Origin: Flavobacteriales bacterium
Lineage (GTDB): Bacteria; Bacteroidota; Bacteroidia; NS11-12g; UBA955
Direction: 5' to 3'
Length of the DNA stretch: 36,132 bases
Assembly: GCA_947463095.1 (NCBI GenBank)
Contig: CANHRE010000022.1
Span: 1 to 36,132, forward strand
Shown here: positions 9,873 through 18,125 of the stretch, piece by piece
How the letters are laid out: each line of letters opens with the position of its first letter
Numbering within the stretch: the stretch's first letter is position 1
Made by a program: the position numbers and the translations under genes
The notes under the pieces: model-generated
Database searches by the model: none
What the model was told of the DNA's origin: nothing
The model's input: the letters and a program-made list of their open reading frames with translations, nothing else

Positions 9873-11309
9873 TTAATATCCAAAGAAACTGTAATTGAAG
9901 GTACTTCCGTTCGGATTAATGCCTTCAATGCTGATGCGTCCCCGGGCCTGTTCCAGGTCGGCCACCAAGTCTTCGGCCTTGCTGTAGCTGCGGCCGTTGA
10001 ACCTGGTGATGATGCTTCCATCCTGGATGCCCATGCTGGCCATGCTGCCGTTGCCGATATTGCTCACCTTGATTCCTGAGCTGATCCGGTAACGCTGCAA
10101 ATCCTGTTGGTTCAAAGGTTGAAAATCGGCGCCAAGCACTTTTGAATTAATCACATTGCGGCGCATCAAACGGGTATTGCCTTCGGCGTTGATGAGGGTA
10201 AGGCTGAACTCCTGTTCCTTGCCGTCTCGCAATACGGTGAACTTCACGGAGGCACCGGGTCGGTAATAGGCCAGATGTTCTTCATAAAAAGCCTTGTTGC
10301 TCACCTTGTTGCCGTCAATTTTGGTGATGATGTCGCCGGCCTTCAAGCCTGCTTTATCCGCCGGTCCTTCTTCAATGGTTCCGCTCACATAAGCGCCTTC
10401 TGCCTGGTTGAGTCCGAGTTTTTGCAGGATGGCGTTGCTGATGTCTTCGGTGCTCATCCCGGGAAAGCCTCGCTGCACCTCGCCGAACTCCACAAAGTCC
10501 TTGATGATTTTGGCCACCATGTTCACCGGAATGGCAAATCCGTATCCGGCATAGGATCCGGTTTGGCTGGCGATGGCGGTGTTGATGCCCACCAGTTCTC
10601 CGTTCAGGTTCACCAGTGCGCCGCCTGAATTTCCTGGGTTGATGGCGGCATCGGTCTGGATGAAGCTCTCAATAGGGAACTGGTTGTTTACGATGTTGAT
10701 GTTTCTGCCCTTGGCACTTACGATGCCCGCCGTTACCGTGCTGTTCAGGTTGAAGGGGTTGCCTACGGCCAGCACCCACTCGCCAATTTCCAGGGTTTCG
10801 CTGTTTCCCAGCGTGATGGAGGGCAGGTTGCCGGCATCAATTTTCAGGAGGGCCAGGTCGGTACTGGGGTCTTTGCCCACCACCGTGGCCTTGTATTCTT
10901 TTTTATTGCTGCTCAGGGTAACGCTGATTTGTTCGGCATTGTCAATCACGTGGTGGTTGGTAACGATGTAGCCGTCTGCGCTTACAATCACACCGCTGCC
11001 CGACGAGGATACCTGCCCGCGGCTGCCGAAGGGGTCGAAGTCCCAAAACCAGAAGGGGCTGCGGTATTGCACTGTGCTTACCGTTTTGATAAATACTACG
11101 GCAGGTGTGCTGATTTTAGAGGCCTTCACAAAGCCGGCGGGCATTTCTTTCAGGTTCACCTGGCTGATGTTGCTGTTGCCGGCATTGCCGAACTTAAACA
11201 TGCTGCCCGCGTCGCTGCGTGTTTTGTTGAACATCCAGGCACCCGCAACACCGGAAAGTGCCGGAATCACTACGCTAAAAAGGGTCTTTTTTACAATGGG
11301 ATGCATCAT
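9873..11309 (-). CDS. HtrA/DegP-family serine protease with PDZ domains
   Basis: Trypsin-like core with TNHHVI, DLALLKI, GNSGGALVNLNGELVGINTA, followed by PDZ-like segments. Confidence 0.95.
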   Translation of the reverse strand: MMHPIVKKTLFSVVIPALSGVAGAWMFNKTRSDAGSMFKFGNAGNSNISQVNLKEMPAGFVKASKISTPAVVFIKTVSTVQYRSPFWFWDFDPFGSRGQVSSSGSGVIVSADGYIVTNHHVIDNAEQISVTLSSNKKEYKATVVGKDPSTDLALLKIDAGNLPSITLGNSETLEIGEWVLAVGNPFNLNSTVTAGIVSAKGRNINIVNNQFPIESFIQTDAAINPGNSGGALVNLNGELVGINTAIASQTGSYAGYGFAIPVNMVAKIIKDFVEFGEVQRGFPGMSTEDISNAILQKLGLNQAEGAYVSGTIEEGPADKAGLKAGDIITKIDGNKVSNKAFYEEHLAYYRPGASVKFTVLRDGKEQEFSLTLINAEGNTRLMRRNVINSKVLGADFQPLNQQDLQRYRISSGIKVSNIGNGSMASMGIQDGSIITRFNGRSYSKAEDLVADLEQARGRISIEGINPNGSTFNYSFFGY

Positions 11310-11379
11310 CAGTTTTTATGTTCAAAATGTATGCCTAAGCGGGACAGCCTGCGGCTTCCCGCCATCAGGTGTAATTCTG

Positions 11380-11658
11380 TCAGTTGCGCAGTTTTCTGTC
11401 AAACCAGAAGGTGCCTAGCGGTATAAGGGAGCAAAAGCCTGCCTGAAACCACATCATCAGGGGCCAGCGATAGGATCTCCAGGCGATGGTGGCCAGCAGG
11501 TTATAGCCTATAAACAGAACGCCGTGAATCCACCCGCCTACCATTACCGGATCAGGATTGTTGCCCCAATACTTAAAAGGCATGGCAATGAGCAACAGAA
11601 ACAGAAAAGAAAAGCCTTCCAGCAGTCCGGAAATTCTAAGAATGCGCAACAGGTTCAT
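11380..11658 (-). CDS. DUF3817-like small membrane protein
   Basis: RILRISGLLEGFSFLFLLLIAMPFKY...GWIHGVLFIGYNLLA; 3 TM segments. Confidence 0.78.
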   Translation of the reverse strand: MNLLRILRISGLLEGFSFLFLLLIAMPFKYWGNNPDPVMVGGWIHGVLFIGYNLLATIAWRSYRWPLMMWFQAGFCSLIPLGTFWFDRKLRN

Positions 11659-11677
11659 GGTGCAAAATAAAACGCTG

Positions 11678-12763
11678 TCAGGGAATCAAGGTGGCCTTCA
11701 AGTACATCATCATTTCGGGGCGCCGCGGATCATTGCTTACCACCTTGATGGGGCGTACCTGCGCACCCTGACGCAGCACGGTGTCAAAGCTGACTTTCAG
11801 TTCAACGCTTTCTCCCGGGGCCAGGGTTTTACTGGTCCAGCCGATGCTCACACAGGCACAATCGGTTACAATATCGTGAATCACAAGGGGGCTTTTGCCT
11901 GAGTTTTTCAGGGTGAAGGATGTATGCAATATGGCGCCTTCCCTATGTTCGCCGAAAGCGTGCTCGTAGCGGTCGCTTTCCACCAGGGGTTGTTTTTTCA
12001 GCTGCCCCTTGCTCATTTTCGGGAAGAATTCTTTTACGTTGGCCACCACATTCAGGCCTTTGTTACCTATGATGGGGTCGTCGGTCAGCAGTACAATCTG
12101 GTCTGCCACATAACCCCATTTGCCAACTTTGCTGCCGTCAACCAGTACCTGAAATAGGGCTGTTTCGCCTGGTTCCACGCTCTCTGGAACATTCAGCAGC
12201 CTTACAAAGCCGGGCAACTTTGATACCTCGATAATGCCTACGGTTTGTGCACCGCTGTTTACCAGTCGCGCCGTGAATGTATCTACCTTATTGGTGTACA
12301 GCGGGTCGGCGCTGATATAGCTTTCGGCAAAGCGCAGGTCGCCGTAATACATGCGTCGCTGGGCTTCTTCACTGCCATCATTGGGCAGGTACACCTCGCC
12401 TTTTATGGTAATGATCACCACGCCCTGGGGTGTATTGGGGTAGATGCCGATGGTTTTGCTGAATTCACCCGGGCGGGCATAGGTGGAATAGGATACTTCC
12501 ACATATCCGGTATCGCCGGGGTAGATGCTGTCGTGCGACCATTGCGGTGTGGTGCAGGCGCAGCTGGGCTGTACGCTGTTCAGCCACAAGGGGCCGCTGC
12601 CATCGTTTACAAAGTCGAAACGGTGTTTTAAATCGCCGGTACGTTCGCTTACCGGGCCATAGTTGTACTCATCCTGCAGGAAACGTAAAAGTGGGCCTTT
12701 GTTCTGCCCTTGCAGGCCATAAGAACCGCAGGTAAGCAGAATTAGAAAAGGGAGTAATCGCAT
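11678..12763 (-). CDS. DUF1573-domain secreted protein
   Basis: DFVNDGSGPLWLNSVQPSCACTTPQW and second FTLKNSGKSPLVIHDIVTDCACVSIGW repeat. Signal-peptide ATG at 12763 (MRLLPFLILLTCGSYGLQGQ); the ORF track starts at 12958. Confidence 0.85.
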   Translation of the reverse strand: MRLLPFLILLTCGSYGLQGQNKGPLLRFLQDEYNYGPVSERTGDLKHRFDFVNDGSGPLWLNSVQPSCACTTPQWSHDSIYPGDTGYVEVSYSTYARPGEFSKTIGIYPNTPQGVVIITIKGEVYLPNDGSEEAQRRMYYGDLRFAESYISADPLYTNKVDTFTARLVNSGAQTVGIIEVSKLPGFVRLLNVPESVEPGETALFQVLVDGSKVGKWGYVADQIVLLTDDPIIGNKGLNVVANVKEFFPKMSKGQLKKQPLVESDRYEHAFGEHREGAILHTSFTLKNSGKSPLVIHDIVTDCACVSIGWTSKTLAPGESVELKVSFDTVLRQGAQVRPIKVVSNDPRRPEMMMYLKATLIP

Positions 12764-12979
12764 GTTGTTGGATGAATAGAGGCTCAAAAACTGTGCAAAA
12801 TAGTTGTCCTTGAAGATGTGGGAAACCTTTATTTCGTTGCCTGTGGATTCAGGAGTCTTTGCTTCAGCGGCATTCCAGCCATAAAAATTACTTTGGACGG
12901 TGAAATGGCTCTTGTTTTTCATGTGACAAACCAGGGCTTTATGCTTTTTCCATTGCACAATGCCTAATTTTGCAGTCCC

Positions 12980-13717
12980 ATGAAGATACTAGTGTGCATG
13001 AGCGTGGTTCCCGACACCACGACGAAAATCACCTTCACGGATGGGGATACCCGTTTTAATACCCAGGGTGTCCAATACATCATCAACCCCTACGACGAGC
13101 TGGCCCTTACCAGGGCGCTGGAGCTTGCAGAACCCGTGAATGGCAGCGTTACCGTGGTTCATGTGGGTCTTGCCGACAGCGAACCCTCGATCCGCAAGGC
13201 GCTTTCTATTGGTGCTGGAGAAGCCGTACGCATCAACGCTGAGCCAACCGACGCTCAGTTTGTAGCCGCCGAGCTGGCCCATTGGGCAAAAGATAAAGGC
13301 TTTGACCTGATTATGACCGGACGCGAAAGTATTGACTACAACAGCGGTGCTGTTGGCGGATTGCTTGCAGCGATGCTCGACATGCCTTCCGTAAATGTCA
13401 TCACCAAAATTGATGTGCAGGGCGGATTGGCTCATCTGGAGCGCGATATTGACGGAGGTCGCGAGTCGTCGCAGTGTTCCTTGCCTTTGGTGGTGAGTGC
13501 CCAGAAGGATTTGTGCGAACCCCGCATCCCTAATATGCGCGGCATCATGGCCGCACGCACCAAACCGCTGGCTGTGGTTGAACCCGCTGCCGGCGGCGCG
13601 AAGACCCATTATCAAAAATACGAGTTGCCTCCCGCAAAACAGGGCGTTCGCCTCATCGATCCCGAGCGTGCCGCCGACCTCATCAACATCCTTAGAAACG
13701 AAGCTAAAGTAATCTGA
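12980..13717 (+). CDS. etfB: Electron transfer flavoprotein subunit beta
   Basis: NPYDELALTRALEL, VGLADSEPSIRKALSIGAGEA, TGRESIDYNSGAVGGLLAAML; followed by etfA. Confidence 0.95.
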   Translation: MKILVCMSVVPDTTTKITFTDGDTRFNTQGVQYIINPYDELALTRALELAEPVNGSVTVVHVGLADSEPSIRKALSIGAGEAVRINAEPTDAQFVAAELAHWAKDKGFDLIMTGRESIDYNSGAVGGLLAAMLDMPSVNVITKIDVQGGLAHLERDIDGGRESSQCSLPLVVSAQKDLCEPRIPNMRGIMAARTKPLAVVEPAAGGAKTHYQKYELPPAKQGVRLIDPERAADLINILRNEAKVI

Positions 13718-13718
13718 T

Positions 13719-14690
13719 ATGACCATCCTCGTTTTCGCAGAAGCCGCCGACGGCGCGTTCAAGAAGAGCTCTTTTGAAGCAGTTTGCTATGCCCGTCATA
13801 TTGGAAATAAAACTGGTGCGCCGGTAGTTGCCGTTGCCCTGGGTATCACTGATGCAGCAGTCCTTGAAAGCCTGAGCCACTACGGCGCAGATCAGGTGCT
13901 GTCCGTTGCAGGTACATCATTCGACCATTTTGATGCCCAGACCCAGAGTGCGGCCCTGGCAGCGGCAGCGCAATCGCTGGGGGCTAACACCGTAATCGTC
14001 AGCAATACGTACAGTGGAAAAGCCATCGCCCCGCGCCTTGCGGTGCACCTGAATGCCGCTCTGGCAAGTAATGTGGTGGAATTGCCCTCGCTGGACAACG
14101 GCTTCCGCGTGAAGCGCGGTGTGTTCTCCGGAAAAGCTTTCGCCTGGGTGGACATGAATGCCGATTCCAAAGTAATCGCCCTCACCCCCAACTCCATTGA
14201 TGTTACGCGCGATGAGCGCAGCGCAAGCTACAATACCATGAACTTCCAGCCGGCCGTTGCCTCCAGGCTTCAGGTTACAGGCATCAACAAGGTGAGCGGG
14301 AAAATTCCCCTCACCGAAGCCGAAGTGGTGGTGAGCGGCGGACGAGGCTTGAAAGGACCAGAGCACTGGGGCATGATTGAAGAACTCGCTACTGCCCTGG
14401 GCGCTGCAACAGCTTGTTCCAAGCCCGTGAGCGACATGGGGTGGAGGCCGCACAGTGAGCATGTTGGACAAACCGGTATCACCATTAAGCCGAATCTGTA
14501 TATCGCCATCGGTATATCAGGTGCCATTCAGCACCTTGCCGGGGTGAGCAGCAGCAAGGTAATTGTGGCCATCAACAAGGATGCAGAAGCACCATTTTTC
14601 AAGGCAGCAGATTACGGCATCGTCGGTGATGCCTTCGAGGTGTTGCCCCGTTTAATCGCAGCAGCGCGCTCCGGCGCACAGCAAGCATAA
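13719..14690 (+). CDS. etfA: Electron transfer flavoprotein subunit alpha
   Basis: VSGGRGLKGPEHWGMIEELA and FAD-binding HVGQTGITIKPNLYIAIGISGAIQHLAGVSSSKVIVAINKDAEAPFF. Confidence 0.96.
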   Translation: MTILVFAEAADGAFKKSSFEAVCYARHIGNKTGAPVVAVALGITDAAVLESLSHYGADQVLSVAGTSFDHFDAQTQSAALAAAAQSLGANTVIVSNTYSGKAIAPRLAVHLNAALASNVVELPSLDNGFRVKRGVFSGKAFAWVDMNADSKVIALTPNSIDVTRDERSASYNTMNFQPAVASRLQVTGINKVSGKIPLTEAEVVVSGGRGLKGPEHWGMIEELATALGAATACSKPVSDMGWRPHSEHVGQTGITIKPNLYIAIGISGAIQHLAGVSSSKVIVAINKDAEAPFFKAADYGIVGDAFEVLPRLIAAARSGAQQA

Positions 14691-14694
14691 GTAT

Positions 14695-15294
14695 ATGGAA
14701 ATCAGGCTGGAAGTATTCTCCCTCGTTCCGGGCCATTCCCAGGGCTCCTACTCGGTCATCCTGGCGGAAAGCAACGGAAATAGGAAGCTTCCGGTGATGA
14801 TTGGCGGCTATGAAGCCCAGGCCATCGCCATTGAACTGGAGAAAATAAAGCCTACACGGCCCCTTACCCACGACCTGTTTGCCAATACATTGCGCGCCTT
14901 CGGAATTCGCATAGAACGCATCAAAATCACCAGACTTTCGGAAGGTATCTTCTATGCCAGCCTGGTATGCGTTGGCGCTGAAAACCAGCAGATGGAGGTT
15001 GACAGCCGCACCAGCGATGCCATAGCTCTGGCTGTGCGTTTTGATGCACCCATCTATGTTGCTTCTGAAATTATGGATGAGGCGGCTTTTGAGCCCGAGG
15101 ATGAAGAGGTGGATACCGGCGGGCCGCAGCGAAGCCCTGAATCCGACCAGGCCCCTGCGCCTAAAACCTGGGTAGAAGACCTGAAGAGCATGACTACAGA
15201 GGCCTTAGAAGCCGCGCTCGAAGAAGCGCTGCGCGATGAGGATTATTATAAGGCCGCAGGCATACGCGATGAAATCAACAGCCGCAAAGATTAG
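14695..15294 (+). CDS. Bifunctional nuclease (BFN/DUF151) domain protein with C-terminal UVR-like motif
   Basis: LPVMIGGYEAQAIAIELEKIKPTRPLTHDLF, DSRTSDAIALAVRFDAPIYVA; C-terminal EEALRDEDYYKAAGIRDEINSRK. Confidence 0.88.
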   Translation: MEIRLEVFSLVPGHSQGSYSVILAESNGNRKLPVMIGGYEAQAIAIELEKIKPTRPLTHDLFANTLRAFGIRIERIKITRLSEGIFYASLVCVGAENQQMEVDSRTSDAIALAVRFDAPIYVASEIMDEAAFEPEDEEVDTGGPQRSPESDQAPAPKTWVEDLKSMTTEALEAALEEALRDEDYYKAAGIRDEINSRKD

Positions 15295-15634
15295 CATATT
15301 GCTGATGCTCGCGCTGCAAGCCTGCGCACCTAAAATCACTGATACCTGGAATTACACCGCCGTGTACAACCGCAGTTCGGGTGCATCGCTGCCTGTGGCT
15401 GACGGCGACAGCTTGATCATCAAAGGCGACGGCACCTTTGCCTATCGGCTGAAGTTGGCAGGGCGCAGTGGAAACGGCTTCTGGCGGCTTGCCGATACCC
15501 TGTCGGGCAAAAGTCTGGTGCTGTGCTACCTTCCCAACAACAGCCTGCGCAGCTTTCATCTTGATACTTTTACCCGCAAGCGGCTGGTGATCTCGGAAGG
15601 ATCAATGGTGTTCAGCTACCGCAGCGCGCGCTGA
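15269..15634 (+). CDS. Small hypothetical lipoprotein
   Basis: Lipobox-like LALQAC; ATG 15269 overlaps the end of the BFN gene by 26 nt. Confidence 0.65.
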   Translation: MKSTAAKISILLMLALQACAPKITDTWNYTAVYNRSSGASLPVADGDSLIIKGDGTFAYRLKLAGRSGNGFWRLADTLSGKSLVLCYLPNNSLRSFHLDTFTRKRLVISEGSMVFSYRSAR

Positions 15635-15696
15635 TGCGGGGTATTTGATGGCTCCTGAAACATGTTTTGCACCGGATGTCGTAAACTTGTACAAGC

Positions 15697-16542
15697 ATGG
15701 AGGTAAATTATAACGGCACCCTGATTTCCCACCAAGAGCCGCTGTTCCCGGCCAACAGTAGGGTGCACCGTTATGGAGATGGTTTTTTTGAAAGCATTCG
15801 CGTTTCTGCGGGAAACATCCTGCATTTTAACCATCACCTGCACCGCATCCGCAAATCAGCCATGCTCTTGGGTATGGTGCTCGACAGCCGTTTTGAGGAG
15901 CAGCGCATGGAACAGGAAATACAGCGCACCCTGCAAGCCGGAAACCTGCTGCATGCCCGTGCGCGTCTTACGGTGTTTAGGGAGGGCAAGGGCTTTTACC
16001 TTCCTACGGAAGAAGAAAGTACCTTCCTCATTGAGGTAAGTGCTTTGGAATCAGCCTACTACAGCTTCTCCGACGAAGGTATACTGCTGGGCGATTACCG
16101 CGAAATGAGCAAGAATGCCAACTTCATCAGCATGCTGAAAACCAATTCAGCGTTGATGTATGTAATGGCTTCCCTGCACGCCCGGCGGAACGGTTTCGGG
16201 GAATGCGTGTTGTATAATGAACAAGGCAGGGTAGCGGAGGTGATCAATGCCAATATCTTTAAAGTGGATGGGAATAAGGTGATTACACCGCCCCTGTCAG
16301 AATACGGGGTGGATGGCGTGATGCGCATGGTGGTGATGGATCTGGCGCGCAACTACGGCTACGACGTTTTTGAACAGCCCATCACTGCAAATGATCTGAT
16401 TGCCAGCGATGAACTGTTTCTTACCTCCGCCGTTTCAGGCATCCGCTGGGTAAGTTCCTATCAGGGCAAGCACTTCAGAAACCACACGTCTAAAATGTTG
16501 CACGAGCTTCTGAATAAGGGAGTGCCCGGATATCCCGATTGA
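15697..16542 (+). CDS. Aminotransferase class IV (branched-chain aminotransferase / ADC lyase-like)
   Basis: HRYGDGFFESIRV, CVLYNEQGRVAEVINANIF, TPPLSEYGVDGVMRMVV, DELFLTSAVSGIRWV. Confidence 0.88.
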   Translation: MEVNYNGTLISHQEPLFPANSRVHRYGDGFFESIRVSAGNILHFNHHLHRIRKSAMLLGMVLDSRFEEQRMEQEIQRTLQAGNLLHARARLTVFREGKGFYLPTEEESTFLIEVSALESAYYSFSDEGILLGDYREMSKNANFISMLKTNSALMYVMASLHARRNGFGECVLYNEQGRVAEVINANIFKVDGNKVITPPLSEYGVDGVMRMVVMDLARNYGYDVFEQPITANDLIASDELFLTSAVSGIRWVSSYQGKHFRNHTSKMLHELLNKGVPGYPD

Positions 16543-16584
16543 TCTTCCTAACTAAAGGCCTTCGCCTTAACTTCGCGGTGCTGC

Positions 16585-17346
16585 ATGCGCGTTACCTTCC
16601 TTGGCACCGGAACTTCTCAGGGCGTACCTCCCATAGGCTGTACTTCACCGGTTTGTTTGTCTGAAGACCCCAAAGACAAGCGCCTGCGCGCCTCGGTGCA
16701 TGTGGAAGTGGACGGTTTGAGCCTGGTGATTGACGCCGGTCCCGATTTCAGATACCAGCTTCTGCGCGCTGGCATCAAACGCCTCGACGGGCTCCTGTTT
16801 ACGCATGAACACCGTGACCACACCGGAGGCCTGGACGATATACGACCCTTCAACTACCTGCAAAACGGGCCGGTAGATGTGTATTTGCACGAACGTGTGC
16901 TGGACGTGTTCCGCCTTCAGTATGATTACATCTTCGACCCTAATCCCTATCCGGGCATTCCATTGATCAATTGGAACCTGATAGACCTGGAACCATTCTC
17001 CGTAAAGGGTTTGCCCATTATTCCCATAGAGGTGTACCACTATCGCTTGCCCGTGCTGGGCTTTCGTATTGGCGACTTCACCTACATCACCGATGCCAAC
17101 CGCATAGAACCTGCTGAGCTGGATAAGGCCCGGGGCAGTAAGGTGTTGGTGCTGAACGCGCTGCGTCACGAATCGCATATTTCACATTTTACCCTTCAGG
17201 AAGCCGTGGCCGTGGCCAGGGAATTAGGGGCGGAGCAGACCTTTTTCACCCACATGAGCCATCAGATTGGGTTCCATGAGCAGGTGAACGCTGCGCTGGA
17301 TCAGGGTATGGCCCTGGCCTACGATGGTCAGGTGGTGACGATATAA
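16585..17346 (+). CDS. MBL-fold metallo-hydrolase, PhnP/RNase Z-like
   Basis: FLGTGTSQGVPPIGC, FTHEHRDHTGGLDDIRPF, YITDANRIE, FTHMSHQIG. Confidence 0.9.
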   Translation: MRVTFLGTGTSQGVPPIGCTSPVCLSEDPKDKRLRASVHVEVDGLSLVIDAGPDFRYQLLRAGIKRLDGLLFTHEHRDHTGGLDDIRPFNYLQNGPVDVYLHERVLDVFRLQYDYIFDPNPYPGIPLINWNLIDLEPFSVKGLPIIPIEVYHYRLPVLGFRIGDFTYITDANRIEPAELDKARGSKVLVLNALRHESHISHFTLQEAVAVARELGAEQTFFTHMSHQIGFHEQVNAALDQGMALAYDGQVVTI

Positions 17347-17349
17347 TTG

Positions 17350-17455
17350 CGCCGGTACCCAAGCAGCTTGCCCCCGAGCGTAGTCGAGGGGTACTAACAC
17401 ACTAACCCATCGTCATTTCCCCCACGACTCCGCTCGGGGACCAATCATTGCCAGA
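17350..17455. repeat. Dispersed intergenic GC-rich palindromic module, related to the 31-32 kb repeat block
   Basis: Contains agcagcttgccccc...gtcgagg, also found in the 31-32 kb units; cccccgagcg and a later cgctcgggga form an inverted repeat. Confidence 0.6.
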
Positions 17456-17459
17456 CACT

Positions 17460-17490
17460 AAAAAAAGGAGGCCGCTTGCGCAGCCTCCCA
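17460..17490 (-). terminator. Rho-independent terminator for the TlpA-like gene
   Basis: Minus strand: GGAGGC-TGCGCAAGCG-GCCTCC followed by TTTTTT, just downstream of the stop at 17516. Confidence 0.75.
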
Positions 17491-17515
17491 AAAAACAACC
17501 ATGGAAAACAAAATG

Positions 17516-18013
17516 TCAGGGCTGCGCAGCAGCTTCCTGAAGTTTCTTTTCTAACTCATCTTCAGCGCCGGGAACGTAGCCTTGATGAGAGTATACAATC
17601 TGACCTTTCTTGTTGATCAGGAAAGTCATCGGAGGGTTATTCACGTTCAGCGCACGGGCCAGATCCTGGTTTTCATCCATCAATACTTTATAGTTCCAGC
17701 CGCGGCCAATCACCATGGGCTTCACCTTGCGGGTATTGCGGGAATCATCTACGGTAACGGCAATCAGCTGTGCCTGGTACTTCTCCTGCCAGTCAGCATA
17801 AACCTGCTGTATCTGATCCAACTCCTTAATGCAGGGTCCGCACCAGGTAGCCCAGAAAGAAATGATGGTCAGGTGACTGCTGTCGGCCAGGTCTTTTACA
17901 TTGACCACATTGCCGTCCATATCCTTAATTTCCATGGAAGGAAGCGCGTCCTGCGCCTTGAGGTTTTGAAGACTCAGCAAGCCGAAGCATAAGTAGGGGA
18001 GAAGTCTTTTCAT
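17516..18013 (-). CDS. TlpA/ResA-like thiol-disulfide oxidoreductase (thioredoxin fold, secreted)
   Basis: FWATWCGPCIKELDQIQQVY, NNPPMTFLINKKGQIVY; signal peptide MKRLLPYLCFGLLSLQNLKAQ. Confidence 0.9.
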   Translation of the reverse strand: MKRLLPYLCFGLLSLQNLKAQDALPSMEIKDMDGNVVNVKDLADSSHLTIISFWATWCGPCIKELDQIQQVYADWQEKYQAQLIAVTVDDSRNTRKVKPMVIGRGWNYKVLMDENQDLARALNVNNPPMTFLINKKGQIVYSHQGYVPGAEDELEKKLQEAAAQP

Positions 18014-18125
18014 ATTGCTGATAAATTGCAAACCTTATGCCAAAAAGTTTCGTTCAGCAGAGTCCATTTGGCAAACAGATAAAAACATGAAGCGGGCAGG
18101 GTTTGGCTGCTTAAATTTGCGCTGC

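Noticed and set aside
12989-13762. 257-aa minus-strand ORF opposite etfB
   Set aside because: Antisense shadow of a strongly supported etfB.
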